Shown one piece after another: positions 35,593 through 44,112 of a stretch of DNA of 62,540 nucleotides. Position 1 is the stretch's first letter. Each line of letters opens with the position of its first letter. Source of the DNA: an uncultured Spirochaetales bacterium (GTDB taxonomy: Bacteria; Spirochaetota; Spirochaetia; Sphaerochaetales; Sphaerochaetaceae); NCBI GenBank assembly GCA_949285145.1, contig CASDXQ010000012.1, forward strand, positions 1 to 62,540, written 5' to 3'. The notes under the pieces are model-generated. The model was given only the letters and a program-made list of their open reading frames with translations. It was not told where the DNA came from and did no database searches. A program made the position numbers and the translations under genes.

Positions 35593-36271
35593 AGGCACCT
35601 CCGCATGGAATGACCACAACGGCAAACTCGCCTTTTATGCCCGGCTTCGAGCTGAGCATTTCAATCGCAGATGATATGTCAGATGAGAAAATCTCCTCAA
35701 ACTGCTTCGTGAGCTCGCGGCCGACCACGACACGGCAGGAAGGATCAGTGCTCCTCACATCCTCAAGAGTCTTCAGTATCCTGAATGGAGACTCATAGAT
35801 GATGAAACTTTCTCCCCTTGAGACAAGTTCCTCAAGCCGTCTTGTCCTTCTTCCCTTCTTGGGAGAGAGAAAACCTTCGAATGTGAAAGTCTTTCCCACA
35901 TTGCCGGCAGCTGAAAGCAGAGTGACGAAGGCACTTGCACCGGGAACGGGAATCACGGTATGTCCGCTTTGTCTCACGGCCTCGGCAAGCCTTGCTCCCG
36001 GATCCGATATCCCCGGAGTGCCGGCATCGGAGCAGTATGCCACATCCTGTCCGCTGTCCATGAGGGCGATGATGCCTTTCGCACTTTCACTCTCGTTGTG
36101 CGCATGGCATGCTATGCATCTTTTCTTAATATTATAGTGCGCAAGCAGCTGTCCCGTATGGCGTGTATCCTCACAGGCTATTACGGAAACACTCTCAAGT
36201 ATTTTCAGCGCGCGCAGTGTTATGTCATCAAGATTCCCGATGGGTGTTGCGACCATGTAAAGCGTACTCAT
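35561..36271 (-). CDS. rsmI: 16S rRNA (cytidine 1402-2'-O)-methyltransferase RsmI
   Basis: A 236-residue SAM-dependent tetrapyrrole-methylase-fold enzyme that modifies C1402 of 16S rRNA. The signatures LYMVATPIGNLDDITLRAL, ACEDTRHTGQLL, SDAGTPGISDPG and VPGASA are intact. It is a little shorter at the C-terminus than E. coli RsmI, lacking the small extra domain. It is coupled to the SpoU-type gene and diverges from the psp operon. Confidence 0.95.
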   Translation of the reverse strand: MSTLYMVATPIGNLDDITLRALKILESVSVIACEDTRHTGQLLAHYNIKKRCIACHAHNESESAKGIIALMDSGQDVAYCSDAGTPGISDPGARLAEAVRQSGHTVIPVPGASAFVTLLSAAGNVGKTFTFEGFLSPKKGRRTRRLEELVSRGESFIIYESPFRILKTLEDVRSTDPSCRVVVGRELTKQFEEIFSSDISSAIEMLSSKPGIKGEFAVVVIPCGGACDNAEEDQDS

Positions 36272-36320
36272 GAGCCAATGATAGCAGAAAAACAGGAATT
36301 TCAGCCATCACAAATTGGTT

Positions 36321-36344
36321 AATTTCGCCTCCGGAAGGGAAATT
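36321..36344 (+). promoter_or_regulatory. Imperfect palindrome upstream of the psp sigma-54 promoter
   Basis: A 24-bp near-palindrome (20 of 24 positions symmetric), with AATTTC and GAAATT ends and a CCGG centre, lies 30 bases before the -24 element. This is a fitting place for an enhancer-binding protein such as a PspF-like activator. Confidence 0.4.
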
Positions 36345-36371
36345 ACGCCTGAAACGCACTCAAAACAGCAC

Positions 36372-36388
36372 TTGGCACAGTGGTTGCA
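36372..36388 (+). promoter_or_regulatory. Sigma-54 promoter of pspA-pspC
   Basis: TTGGCACAGTGGTTGCA has GG (36374-36375) and GC (36386-36387) separated by exactly 10 bases and matches the TGGCAC-N5-TTGCA consensus. It lies about 45 bases before the pspA start. Confidence 0.82.
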
Positions 36389-36432
36389 TTAAAGCAGTTG
36401 TAAACAAAAAAAGAAACAAGGAGCAATAAAAT

Positions 36433-37107
36433 ATGAACGTATTCAAAAGATTATCAGACATCGTATCATCAAACATCAACAGCGCGCTGGACAAGATGGA
36501 AGACCCGAAAAAGATGATTTCCCTCATGATTGACGAGATGGAGGAGACTGCAATCGGAGTCAGAAGCTCCATCGCGGAGAAAGCAGCGGCCCAGACCACT
36601 CTTGAAAGGGAAATAAAGAGCAAGGAAGAGGCCATAACACGCTGGGCTGAGCGTGCAAAGATGGCGGTGGATAAGGGAAATGACGATCTTGCCCGCGAAG
36701 CCATCGCGGAAAAGAAGACTCTTGAGAAACATCTCGTATCGCTGAAGTCGAACCTCGAAGTGCTGAAAGGCATCATTGTCTCATTGAGAGAACAGCTTTC
36801 ACAGGTTGAGACAAAGCTGGAGGAAATCAAGGGAAAGAGAGACGAGCTGCTTGTAAGGGCAAAGGCCGCAAAAGAAAAGATGAAGACAAATGAAGTGGTG
36901 AAAAATGCTGAAAGCAGCGAATTTGCCCGTAAATTCGAGGAACTTCAGGCCCGTATCGAACGCTGGGAAGCTGAAGCAAAGGTGTTTTCCGACTGCAGTT
37001 CATCAAAAATAAAGGGCACAAGTGAGACCTTTGAGGAAATGGAGAGGAACAAGGAAATCGAAGATGAGCTTAATGCCCTGAAAGCGCAGACGAAGAAGGA
37101 GAAATAA
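36433..37107 (+). CDS. pspA: Phage shock protein A (PspA/IM30/Vipp1)
   Basis: A 224-residue, almost wholly helical protein with the PspA N-terminus VFKRLSDIVSSNINSALDKMEDPKKMI, cited as residues 2-28, and long coiled coils rich in Glu and Lys. ESCRT-III-like PspA proteins coat and repair the stressed inner membrane. AAGGAG precedes the ATG. pspC follows after two bases. A sigma-54 promoter drives the pair, as in enterobacteria, although pspB and pspF are not adjacent. Confidence 0.93.
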   Translation: MNVFKRLSDIVSSNINSALDKMEDPKKMISLMIDEMEETAIGVRSSIAEKAAAQTTLEREIKSKEEAITRWAERAKMAVDKGNDDLAREAIAEKKTLEKHLVSLKSNLEVLKGIIVSLREQLSQVETKLEEIKGKRDELLVRAKAAKEKMKTNEVVKNAESSEFARKFEELQARIERWEAEAKVFSDCSSSKIKGTSETFEEMERNKEIEDELNALKAQTKKEK

Positions 37108-37109
37108 GG

Positions 37110-37325
37110 ATGTCATATTATCATTCGCCTTATCAGAAAAGGCTCCTGAGAAGTCCGAACGGAATCCTGTTCGGTGTATGTGAAGGTGTGGCAAGAAGGC
37201 TTGGTGTCTCAACATTCCTCGTCCGTCTCATCACACTCATCGCCTTCTTTTCCACAGGATTCTTTCCTGTCGGTTTCGCCTACTGTCTCATGGTCCTGCT
37301 CATGCCGGTGGGACCAGAGTGGTGA
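37110..37325 (+). CDS. pspC: PspC-domain membrane protein
   Basis: A 71-residue single-domain PspC protein: KRLLRSPNGILFGVCEGVARRLGVSTFLVR, cited as residues 9-38, is the hallmark, followed by a long hydrophobic helix (about 39-68) ending LLMPVGPEW. In the psp response PspC sits in the inner membrane and binds PspA. It is the last gene of the unit, and a terminator follows. Confidence 0.92.
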   Translation: MSYYHSPYQKRLLRSPNGILFGVCEGVARRLGVSTFLVRLITLIAFFSTGFFPVGFAYCLMVLLMPVGPEW

Positions 37326-37352
37326 AAAAAAGCTAATTCCTCCAGACAGACT

Positions 37353-37390
37353 GCAGGAGAGTTGCAAATGTGGCTCTCCTGCAAACAAGT
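37353..37390 (+). terminator. Terminator of pspA-pspC
   Basis: GCAGGAGAG (37353-37361) pairs perfectly with CTCTCCTGC (37374-37382), followed by AAACAAGTTTTA. Confidence 0.7.
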
Positions 37391-37442
37391 TTTATTTGCC
37401 GGTCAGTTGCCAGACCCCACTTGAAAAACAAAGAATGCACAT

Positions 37443-37480
37443 AAAAAAGAGGACTGCACCCACAGAACAAGGTACAGTCC
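37443..37480 (-). terminator. Terminator of the Nramp-like gene
   Basis: In the minus-strand RNA GGACUG pairs with CAGUCC around a long loop, followed by CUCUUUUUUAU. Confidence 0.75.
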
Positions 37481-37504
37481 AGAAGAATAGACACTAAGTC
37501 GACA

Positions 37505-38770
37505 TTAACCGAAAATCAGGTCATACAAGGAGAATCCGGTCAAAATCAAGCATACGATATAACAGATGGTCATGCAGATTCTCAGTGCGGTCGGAGCCTT
37601 GAGACCACCTTCGGTATCCTTTCTCCAGAGCATCAGTGTTACGAATGCGCCGGCTACAGGAGTTGCGATTGCTGTCGCATAGTTTGCAATCAGGATCAGC
37701 TGTACAGGAGATCCGTTGAAAACGAAACAGATCACGGTACAGATTGCAAGTACGATGAAACAGCCGTATTTGATGAACGGGTTGGTAAGTTCTGTCGGTT
37801 TGTCGAAGCCTGCCCTGAGAAGAACGAGGCCGCGCTGTGTGTTTCCCATGAGAGATGAGAAAGCAGCACCGAGAAGAGCAATACCCATGATGATGTAGGC
37901 TGCGCGTCCGAATACCGGTTCAAGCAGTCCTGCAAGCTGAGCAGGAGCACTGATTGCCTGTCCCTGCGGATGGAGGACGATGGCACCGACAAGCATGATT
38001 GCAATACTGATAAGTATGACAACTGCAACATGGGCTATCGCATCAGCCTTCATACTGCCGTTGAAAAGATCAGCCTTGGTCCACTTCTTTTCCTTGCCGA
38101 GGTATGTTCCGTAGATACCTGTTGTGATCGCGGCATGTGTCGAAAGGAATCCCAGTGCGGCTACAATACTTCCCTCAGGGAAGTTACCTATTGTCACAAG
38201 CCCCTTTCCGAATTCACCCCAGTCAGGTCCGCCGACTCCGACAAGAGTGATGTAGAATGCGACAATCATTGCGGCAATACAGATCGTAATACCTTTCTCG
38301 ATGAGCGAGTACACATTCTTCATGCTGTAACAGATTGCAAGAATCGCCAGCATTATGATGGACCCGAGTTTCCAGTCGATTCCGAAAATGAGGTTGAGGC
38401 CGGTGCCTGAACCGGAAATGTTGCCCATCGTGAAGAACACACAGGTAAGGAACAGGGCGAAACCGGTGAAACCGGCGGCGAATTTACCGTAATACTTTCT
38501 TATCGCATGGAGTGTCGGCATGCCTGTGAGCATTGCCAGACGATATGTGGTGAGAACATACACGCTTCCCATGAAACCTACCAGGAGGTAAATCCACATG
38601 AGGCTGTAGCCGTATGATGCACCGAGGTTTGCCGCTGTCGTGATGGCACCCGGTCCGATGACGATACCGCTGAGAATGATACCCGGACCTATTTTCTTAA
38701 GTATTTCCTTAAAAGAAAGTTTCTCTACTTTTGAAGGATCAAAAATTTCCTCTTTTTTTGTATTACTCAT
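37505..38770 (-). CDS. Nramp-related transporter with atypical metal-site motifs
   Basis: A 421-residue membrane protein with about 11 helices in the Nramp/LeuT arrangement. Canonical Nramp metal transporters carry DPGN in TM1 and an A-M-P-H motif in TM6. Here TM1 reads VIGPGAITTAANLGASYG (about residues 37-54), with Gly in place of the Asp, and the TM6 region reads FLSTHAAITTGIYG. The key metal ligands are thus altered. Other Nramp-like features (GSVYVLTTYRLAMLTG, ALLGAAFSSLMGNTQRG) remain. The gene is downstream of a DapA-family enzyme gene and opposite a LacI regulator with matching operators, so it may carry an organic solute used by that enzyme rather than Mn2+ or Fe2+. Canonical metal transport is not excluded. 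Confidence 0.8.
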   Translation of the reverse strand: MSNTKKEEIFDPSKVEKLSFKEILKKIGPGIILSGIVIGPGAITTAANLGASYGYSLMWIYLLVGFMGSVYVLTTYRLAMLTGMPTLHAIRKYYGKFAAGFTGFALFLTCVFFTMGNISGSGTGLNLIFGIDWKLGSIIMLAILAICYSMKNVYSLIEKGITICIAAMIVAFYITLVGVGGPDWGEFGKGLVTIGNFPEGSIVAALGFLSTHAAITTGIYGTYLGKEKKWTKADLFNGSMKADAIAHVAVVILISIAIMLVGAIVLHPQGQAISAPAQLAGLLEPVFGRAAYIIMGIALLGAAFSSLMGNTQRGLVLLRAGFDKPTELTNPFIKYGCFIVLAICTVICFVFNGSPVQLILIANYATAIATPVAGAFVTLMLWRKDTEGGLKAPTALRICMTICYIVCLILTGFSLYDLIFG

Positions 38771-38810
38771 AGTTTTCCGGTTGTAAAACCGTCTCCTTTT
38801 TGAAAATACG

Positions 38811-38842
38811 CCCTGATAGAAGTGAGTAATAGACTATCAGGG
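38811..38842 (-). terminator. Hairpin between the DapA-family gene and the Nramp-like gene
   Basis: CCCTGATAG (38811-38819) pairs perfectly with CTATCAGGG (38834-38842). In the minus-strand RNA GCGUAUUUUC follows, so it may reduce transcription into the transporter gene or stabilise the upstream mRNA. Confidence 0.6.
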
Positions 38843-38865
38843 CGGATCGAACGAATCAGTTTGGT

Positions 38866-39840
38866 TTACTTACTGTACTTTGACATATCCACCTTGCCGA
38901 GCTGACTCTTCTCAAGTCCGAGTGCAACCCATGCCTTCTCTTCATCATCAAGAGGAAGAACCGGCTTTCTCATGATGGCGTTGGAGAAGACACCTCTCTG
39001 GTAGAGAGCTTCCTTAAGGCGTGCATGAGCTTCACCTGAGGGCTGTCCGCCGCCGTAGATGGCCTGAGAGATGTAGTAGATTCTGTTGGACCAGTCCTGA
39101 GCTTCCTTGAGAGTGTGCTTATCCGGATGGCTGAATACGTCCCATGCCGGGCAGATGAGTTCAGGAACACATCCTGCGAAACCTATGAGAGCACCGTCCA
39201 TTCCGGGGAACCAGCTCACGCAGAGTGTTTCATCATGACATGTGATGAGAGAAATGTCCGGGCATTCCTGGCGGAGGAGTCTGACATCATGCTCGTAGAT
39301 TGATGTGACTCTTGTACCCATCTTGATACACTTGACGTGATCGATTTCCTTGCACATCTTGATGAGGGTCTCAACAGGATAGAAAGCCTTGCTTGTAGCA
39401 GGATAGAGGTGGATGACGATATCAATGTCGGCACCTTCGGCAACTTCCTTCACGTATTTGAACGGAGCATCCTTGTGCATGCCGAAGCGCAGCCACATGT
39501 GAGGAGGCATGAGAAGGATGGCATCTGCACCGGCAGCCTTTGCTTCAGCAGCCATCTCGATTGACTCGATTGTGTTCTCGCAGTTGATACCGCTGACGAT
39601 TGTCATCTTGTCACCGACTTCTTCATTGGCAATCTCGATGATTCTCTTTCTCTCAGCTCTTCTGAGGCCGGTGATCTCGCCTGTATGTCCGTTGACAACT
39701 ATACCCTGAATGCCCTGATCATAGAAGCTCTTGATCCAGCGCAGGTATACTCTGAACTCTTCTTCGTTGATTGAATAGTCCTCGTTGAGAGGTACTGACA
39801 CTGCTGGGAAAATTGTCTTGAAATTCTTAACTTTAGCCAT
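38866..39840 (-). CDS. DapA/N-acetylneuraminate lyase family aldolase or dehydratase
   Basis: A 324-residue class I aldolase of the dihydrodipicolinate synthase superfamily. The Schiff-base lysine is in CIKMGTR (K173), the catalytic tyrosine in HLYPAT (Y146), and the carboxylate-binding GHTGE loop is at about 51-55. Length and the lack of other lysine-biosynthesis genes argue against true DapA. Members of this size handle sugar acids, keto-acids or related compounds. The gene sits behind a promoter region with a LacI operator and is followed by the Nramp-like transporter gene. AAGGAGAATG precedes the start. The substrate is unknown. Confidence 0.85.
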   Translation of the reverse strand: MAKVKNFKTIFPAVSVPLNEDYSINEEEFRVYLRWIKSFYDQGIQGIVVNGHTGEITGLRRAERKRIIEIANEEVGDKMTIVSGINCENTIESIEMAAEAKAAGADAILLMPPHMWLRFGMHKDAPFKYVKEVAEGADIDIVIHLYPATSKAFYPVETLIKMCKEIDHVKCIKMGTRVTSIYEHDVRLLRQECPDISLITCHDETLCVSWFPGMDGALIGFAGCVPELICPAWDVFSHPDKHTLKEAQDWSNRIYYISQAIYGGGQPSGEAHARLKEALYQRGVFSNAIMRKPVLPLDDEEKAWVALGLEKSQLGKVDMSKYSK

Positions 39841-39910
39841 TTGTCATTCTCCTTTTCTTGATTTCGGCCTTTGCACTCCGGATGGACTCCCGGGACCTGT
39901 CCGCCTTGTG

Positions 39911-39920
39911 CAAACGTTTG
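39911..39920 (+). promoter_or_regulatory. LacI-family operator before the DapA-family gene
   Basis: The palindrome CAAACGTTTG (flanked as GCAAACGTTTGT) lies 70 bases before the gene start and matches the second operator at 40051-40062. Confidence 0.7.
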
Positions 39921-40017
39921 TATTAACTTTACGATTTTATTCTCATCAGCTTTCAGGCATCCTGTCAAAAGAAAATTGAAATCGCCAAAATATTGCATGG
40001 TTTGACGTTTTCGTTAA

Positions 40018-40062
40018 TTGCAAACCTGCAAAACTTTGCATAAAATAAACACAAACGTTTGT
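40018..40062 (+). promoter_or_regulatory. Promoter and operator of the LacI regulator gene
   Basis: TTGCAA (40018-40023), 17 bases, then TAAAAT (40041-40046). The perfect palindrome ACAAACGTTTGT (40051-40062) lies at the expected start point, which predicts autorepression. Confidence 0.75.
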
Positions 40063-40084
40063 AAAAAAACAAAGGGAAAAAGCA

Positions 40085-41077
40085 ATGGCAACATTAAAAG
40101 ATGTGGCAAAACTTGCCAATGTGGACATAAGCACAGTATCAAGGGCACTGAACAACAAAGGATATGTGCACGAAGAGACAAAGAAAAAGATAATCGAGGC
40201 TGTCGAAGAACTGAGCTATCATCCGAACATTCTTGCGAAAGGCCTCAGACAGGGGAAAAAGCACACAATAGCCTTTGTCGTACCGCGCATAGCCATAACA
40301 ATATATTCAGATATGATCGCACCTTTCTCGGAAGCGGCAAGAAAAATGAACTACGAGTGCCTCATATGCGTAAGCGATGATGATGTGCAGCAGGAAAAGG
40401 AAATCCTCGAGCGCCTGAGAGGCGGCACGGTTGACGGAATCGTCATTTCATCAACAGGAAAGAACAACAAGCTCATAAGGGAAATAAAGAATGAAGGAGT
40501 TTGCATACTGCAGGCTGTAAGGAAACAGGATGAAAGCCTGAGCAGCATTATCTCCGATTACTATACGACAGGATATGAAGCTGTGAAATTCCTATATTCA
40601 AAAGACTGCAGGAACATCGGCCTGATAATAGGCAATCTCTCCCTTCACCCTTATAAGGAAAGATATGCAGGATACATGAAAGCCGTCCGGGAACTCGGCC
40701 TTGAACCGATAGTCGTGATGGATGAGACGAATCCCAACAAAGTGCACTACGGCATGAACTGTGCGGACAAGCTTCTTGATCAGTACCCTGCTCTTGACGG
40801 TCTTCTGGCTTCTGTCGACAGCCAGGGCATCGGGGCGATAAGAGAACTGACGCAGAAAGGAAAGAGAATTCCTGAAGATATAAAGGTGATGTCGCTTACA
40901 GGAATCAGGCTGGGAGGTTTCCTTGAAACTGCGATGACGGCAATGGAAGTGCCGGCCGGGGAAATCGGAGAGACTGCAGCTGAAATAATAATCAAGGATA
41001 TAGAATCAAAAGCTGAAAGGAGAACAGTCAAAAACCTTGTATTCAATTCAACCCTTGTTGAACGGGAAACGACATAA
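40085..41077 (+). CDS. LacI/GalR-family transcriptional regulator
   Basis: A 330-residue repressor. The N-terminal helix-turn-helix (about residues 3-25) reads TLKDVAKLANVDISTVSRAL, and a hinge helix follows near 47-58 (NILAKGLRQGKK). The rest is a periplasmic-binding-like effector domain. Two identical-core operators flank the intergenic region, one overlapping its own start point and one before the divergent DapA-family gene, so it most likely controls that gene and the transporter. The effector would be the substrate of those genes. AGGGAAAAAGC precedes the ATG. Confidence 0.93.
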   Translation: MATLKDVAKLANVDISTVSRALNNKGYVHEETKKKIIEAVEELSYHPNILAKGLRQGKKHTIAFVVPRIAITIYSDMIAPFSEAARKMNYECLICVSDDDVQQEKEILERLRGGTVDGIVISSTGKNNKLIREIKNEGVCILQAVRKQDESLSSIISDYYTTGYEAVKFLYSKDCRNIGLIIGNLSLHPYKERYAGYMKAVRELGLEPIVVMDETNPNKVHYGMNCADKLLDQYPALDGLLASVDSQGIGAIRELTQKGKRIPEDIKVMSLTGIRLGGFLETAMTAMEVPAGEIGETAAEIIIKDIESKAERRTVKNLVFNSTLVERETT

Positions 41078-41169
41078 GCCGGCTGAGAAAGGATTAATAT
41101 AAAAAATATAAATATTCATACCTAACACGGAATTTTATATTCAAACTATAATATCAGACTCCAGAAAGT

Positions 41170-41203
41170 AAAATAAAACTCCCGGATTTCAGGTCCGGGA
41201 GCT
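41170..41203 (-). terminator. Terminator of glgA
   Basis: CTCCCGGA (41179-41186) pairs with TCCGGGAG (41194-41201); the minus-strand RNA then reads UUUUAUUUUA. Confidence 0.88.
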
Positions 41204-41226
41204 GATATAAACCGGAGTGCACAGAT

Positions 41227-42684
41227 TCACATTCTGGAATACAGGTCCATATAGATTTTGGAAGAGTTATTCCATGACCAGTCTTCATTCATGCCGCGTT
41301 CAACCATCTGATCCCAGTGCTCTCTTTCCATATTGTACACGAAAAGCGCATGCTGAATCCTTCCAAGCAGCTCGTCAGAACTGTAACCCGCAAACGAGAA
41401 ACCGGTACCGGTGTTGTTCATTGGATTGTACGGTTTGACAGTGTCTTTGAGACCTCCTGTTTCATGAACGATGGGAACCGCACCGTAACGCAGGCTTATA
41501 AGCTGCGTAAGGCCGCACGGCTCGAATGCGGAGGGAACAAGGAATGCATCGGCAGATGAATATATCTTATGTGCAAGCGCATCCGAATAGCAGATGTTTG
41601 CACTCACCTTTCCCGGATATTTCCATGCATAATAGCGGAACATGTTCTCATAGTTTGACGCACCTGTGCCCAGTACCACGAGCTGCACATTGAGGGAACA
41701 CAGCCTGTCCATTATACCGTCAACAAGATCAAGTCCCTTCTGGTCGGTGAGTCTCGAGACCAGTCCGAGCATGAGTGCATTCTCTTCCTGCGGCAGGTTG
41801 AGTTCAGCCTGCAGAGCCTTCTTGTTCGCACCCCGCTTTGTCCTGAAATTCTTCACGGAGTAATTCGTGCCGATCTTCTTGTCCGTCGCGGGATTCCATT
41901 CAACATAATCAATACCGTTTATAATTCCCCACAGCCGCTCATGTCTCCATTTGAGGATATCATCAAGACCGTCGCCGAAGTTCGGAGTCTGTATTTCCCA
42001 TGAATAGGTATTGCTTACGGTTGTGATGTAGTCTGAATATACAAGACCGCCGCGAAGCATCGAGCAGTTCCACTCACTCTGCGGGATAGATGTATCCTGA
42101 TAAGGACTTACAAGCCTTCCGGGAGTGAAGCATTCATCCGGCAGACCTGCAACCCACTTTATATGTCCCACATTCCATGTTCCCTGGAAACGGAGGTTGT
42201 GGATTGTCATTATTGTCCTTATTCCCCTGAAGAACTGATCTCCCTGGAATACTGTATTCAGATATACCGGAACCAATGACGCCTGCCAGTCATGGCAGTG
42301 GATTATATCCGGCCGGAAGCCGATAAGAGGGAGAGAAGACAGGCATGCCTTTGAAAAGTATGCAAATCTCTCCAGATCCTGAAACATGTCATAATATGGA
42401 ACAAGACCGGAGAAATACTGTTCATTGTCTATGAAGTAATAAGTTATTCCATCATACTCGAGCTTCTTGACGCCTACATAGATCCTGTTGTCCATCTGGA
42501 AATAATAGATGGTTTCCATTTTGTCCCTGTACTCGGGTTTTATCGCATGGTAATTCGGGATCATCACCCTTATATCGTAATCATCCTTGCTGAAAGCCTT
42601 GGGCAGAGATCCGACAACATCTGCAAGTCCGCCGGTCTTCACGAACGGCACGCATTCAGATGCCACAAATAATATTTTCTTCAT
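41227..42684 (-). CDS. glgA: Glycogen synthase (ADP-glucose type)
   Basis: A 485-residue GT5 glycosyltransferase that extends glycogen from ADP-glucose. The N-terminal nucleotide-sugar motif KTGGLADVVGSLP is at residues 17-29 and the C-terminal FEPCGLTQL and YGAVPIVHETGGLKDTV blocks hold the catalytic and ADP-binding residues. Length is typical of bacterial GlgA. It is a single gene: other glycogen genes are not adjacent. A strong terminator follows. Confidence 0.95.
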   Translation of the reverse strand: MKKILFVASECVPFVKTGGLADVVGSLPKAFSKDDYDIRVMIPNYHAIKPEYRDKMETIYYFQMDNRIYVGVKKLEYDGITYYFIDNEQYFSGLVPYYDMFQDLERFAYFSKACLSSLPLIGFRPDIIHCHDWQASLVPVYLNTVFQGDQFFRGIRTIMTIHNLRFQGTWNVGHIKWVAGLPDECFTPGRLVSPYQDTSIPQSEWNCSMLRGGLVYSDYITTVSNTYSWEIQTPNFGDGLDDILKWRHERLWGIINGIDYVEWNPATDKKIGTNYSVKNFRTKRGANKKALQAELNLPQEENALMLGLVSRLTDQKGLDLVDGIMDRLCSLNVQLVVLGTGASNYENMFRYYAWKYPGKVSANICYSDALAHKIYSSADAFLVPSAFEPCGLTQLISLRYGAVPIVHETGGLKDTVKPYNPMNNTGTGFSFAGYSSDELLGRIQHALFVYNMEREHWDQMVERGMNEDWSWNNSSKIYMDLYSRM

Positions 42685-43035
42685 AAAATTACCTTCCTTT
42701 GCTGTGCATTACTTTCTAATTATATTGCCTTAAGAGAGAATTAACAAAGAGAAAAGGGCCTTCCTTTATTTAATTTTTCAATCATATTACGGGAAAAAGA
42801 AAAAATAAGTGCCGCTTACTTTAATCATGTCAAAGCCGCCGGCCCGGCAATATGATATATTCTCACGTTCCCATATCGTAAGCAGGGCTGACAAGCCATC
42901 GGGACAGAATCAAGCTTCCATAAGCAGAAAAACAGTACTATTCATGCCATGAACAGTCAAATTTATGCCAAATAAAGCAATTTTATGAACTTTTCTATTG
43001 CAATGAAATTGTTTCCCTGCTTTATAATCCCTAAT
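42685..43035. other. Divergent intergenic region glgA / HSL hydrolase
   Basis: 351 bases without a gene. It holds the unresolved glgA promoter and, at its right end, TATAAT at 43023-43028, the probable -10 box for the hydrolase gene. I see no operator or riboswitch. A GC-rich GCCGCCGGCCCGGC patch lies near 42835-42850. Confidence 0.5.
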
Positions 43036-44112
43036 ATGAGTGATAAATATCCGCTATCAAGAAAGATGCAGAAGATTATCCAGGTCTCGGGTCTCTTCGT
43101 GGAGAGGGATGTGGACAAACTCACGCCGGAAAGAATCGAGGCGATGAACACGAAAAGTGTTCCATCATCGCGTCTGGCAAGAAAACTTCTGAACAAACCT
43201 GCAAGAAAAATCTCAAAGACAACATATATAGTTCCTGTAAACGAAGGCGCAGTCACAGCCTATTTCTTCAATTCCCTTGAAGACCTCACGCTCACCAGCC
43301 TCAAGCCGATGATCATCTACTTCCACGGCGGCGGCTGGGTATTCGGCAACATGGACATGTACGGACTCTACTGCAGCCACCTTGCATACATCACAGGTGC
43401 GTGCGTTCTGCTTGTCGACTACCGCCTGGCACCTAAATACAAGTTCCCGACAGCTGTGGAAGACTGCTATGATACATACCTGTGGGCACTGCAGGGCATA
43501 AAATACTGGAAAGTCGACCCCGACAGGGTGTTCCTTGCAGGCGATTCGGCAGGAGGAACGCTGTGTGCAGGTGTCTCGCTGCTTTCCCGTGACAGGAAAG
43601 CCGCAATGCCGTCAGGACAGATACTTATCTATCCATGTACTGACGGCAGGCTCAGGACCGAATCTTTCAGCCTGTATGCAGACAGTCCGACTCTTTCGGA
43701 AAAACAGATGCAGTTTTACATCAACAGCTACCAGAGGGAACCGAAAGATATTCTCTCCCCGCTGTTCTCGCCTCTGCTTTCGCCCGATCTCTCGCGTCAG
43801 CCCGACACGCTGATCATCGGCGCCGAATTCGATCCGCTGAAGGATGACGGACGGTTATATGCAGAAGCCCTGAATGCCGCAGGTTCATGCGCCCACTATG
43901 TGGAAATAAAGGATACGGTGCATGGTTTCGCGCTCTATCCTCATGCAAACGGTACGGAAGAAACCGACTGCATGATCCGTCAGTTCACTGCAGGCCGCCC
44001 ATGTCAGAAAGTCCAGGCACTCACGGAGGCCGAACTGAAGAGAGAGGGAAAACAGAAGATGCAGGCGGCAAGCCAGAAGTTCCACGAAAAAAACGAAGAA
44101 GAAAAGGATTAG
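43036..44112 (+). CDS. Alpha/beta hydrolase, hormone-sensitive-lipase family
   Basis: A 358-residue esterase-like protein of the HSL family. The oxyanion motif HGGGW, the nucleophile elbow GDSAGG, the acid in EFDPLKDD and the histidine in VHGFALYP complete the triad. There is no signal peptide, so it is cytoplasmic. The C-terminal 45 residues are charged and extend past the usual fold. The ATG at 43036 is chosen from the alignment start; it has no ribosome site, but a perfect TATAAT ends seven bases before it, so the mRNA may be leaderless. Upstream ATGs at 42985 and 43003 are weaker. It converges with the DMT transporter gene, with four bases shared. Confidence 0.87.
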   Translation: MSDKYPLSRKMQKIIQVSGLFVERDVDKLTPERIEAMNTKSVPSSRLARKLLNKPARKISKTTYIVPVNEGAVTAYFFNSLEDLTLTSLKPMIIYFHGGGWVFGNMDMYGLYCSHLAYITGACVLLVDYRLAPKYKFPTAVEDCYDTYLWALQGIKYWKVDPDRVFLAGDSAGGTLCAGVSLLSRDRKAAMPSGQILIYPCTDGRLRTESFSLYADSPTLSEKQMQFYINSYQREPKDILSPLFSPLLSPDLSRQPDTLIIGAEFDPLKDDGRLYAEALNAAGSCAHYVEIKDTVHGFALYPHANGTEETDCMIRQFTAGRPCQKVQALTEAELKREGKQKMQAASQKFHEKNEEEKD

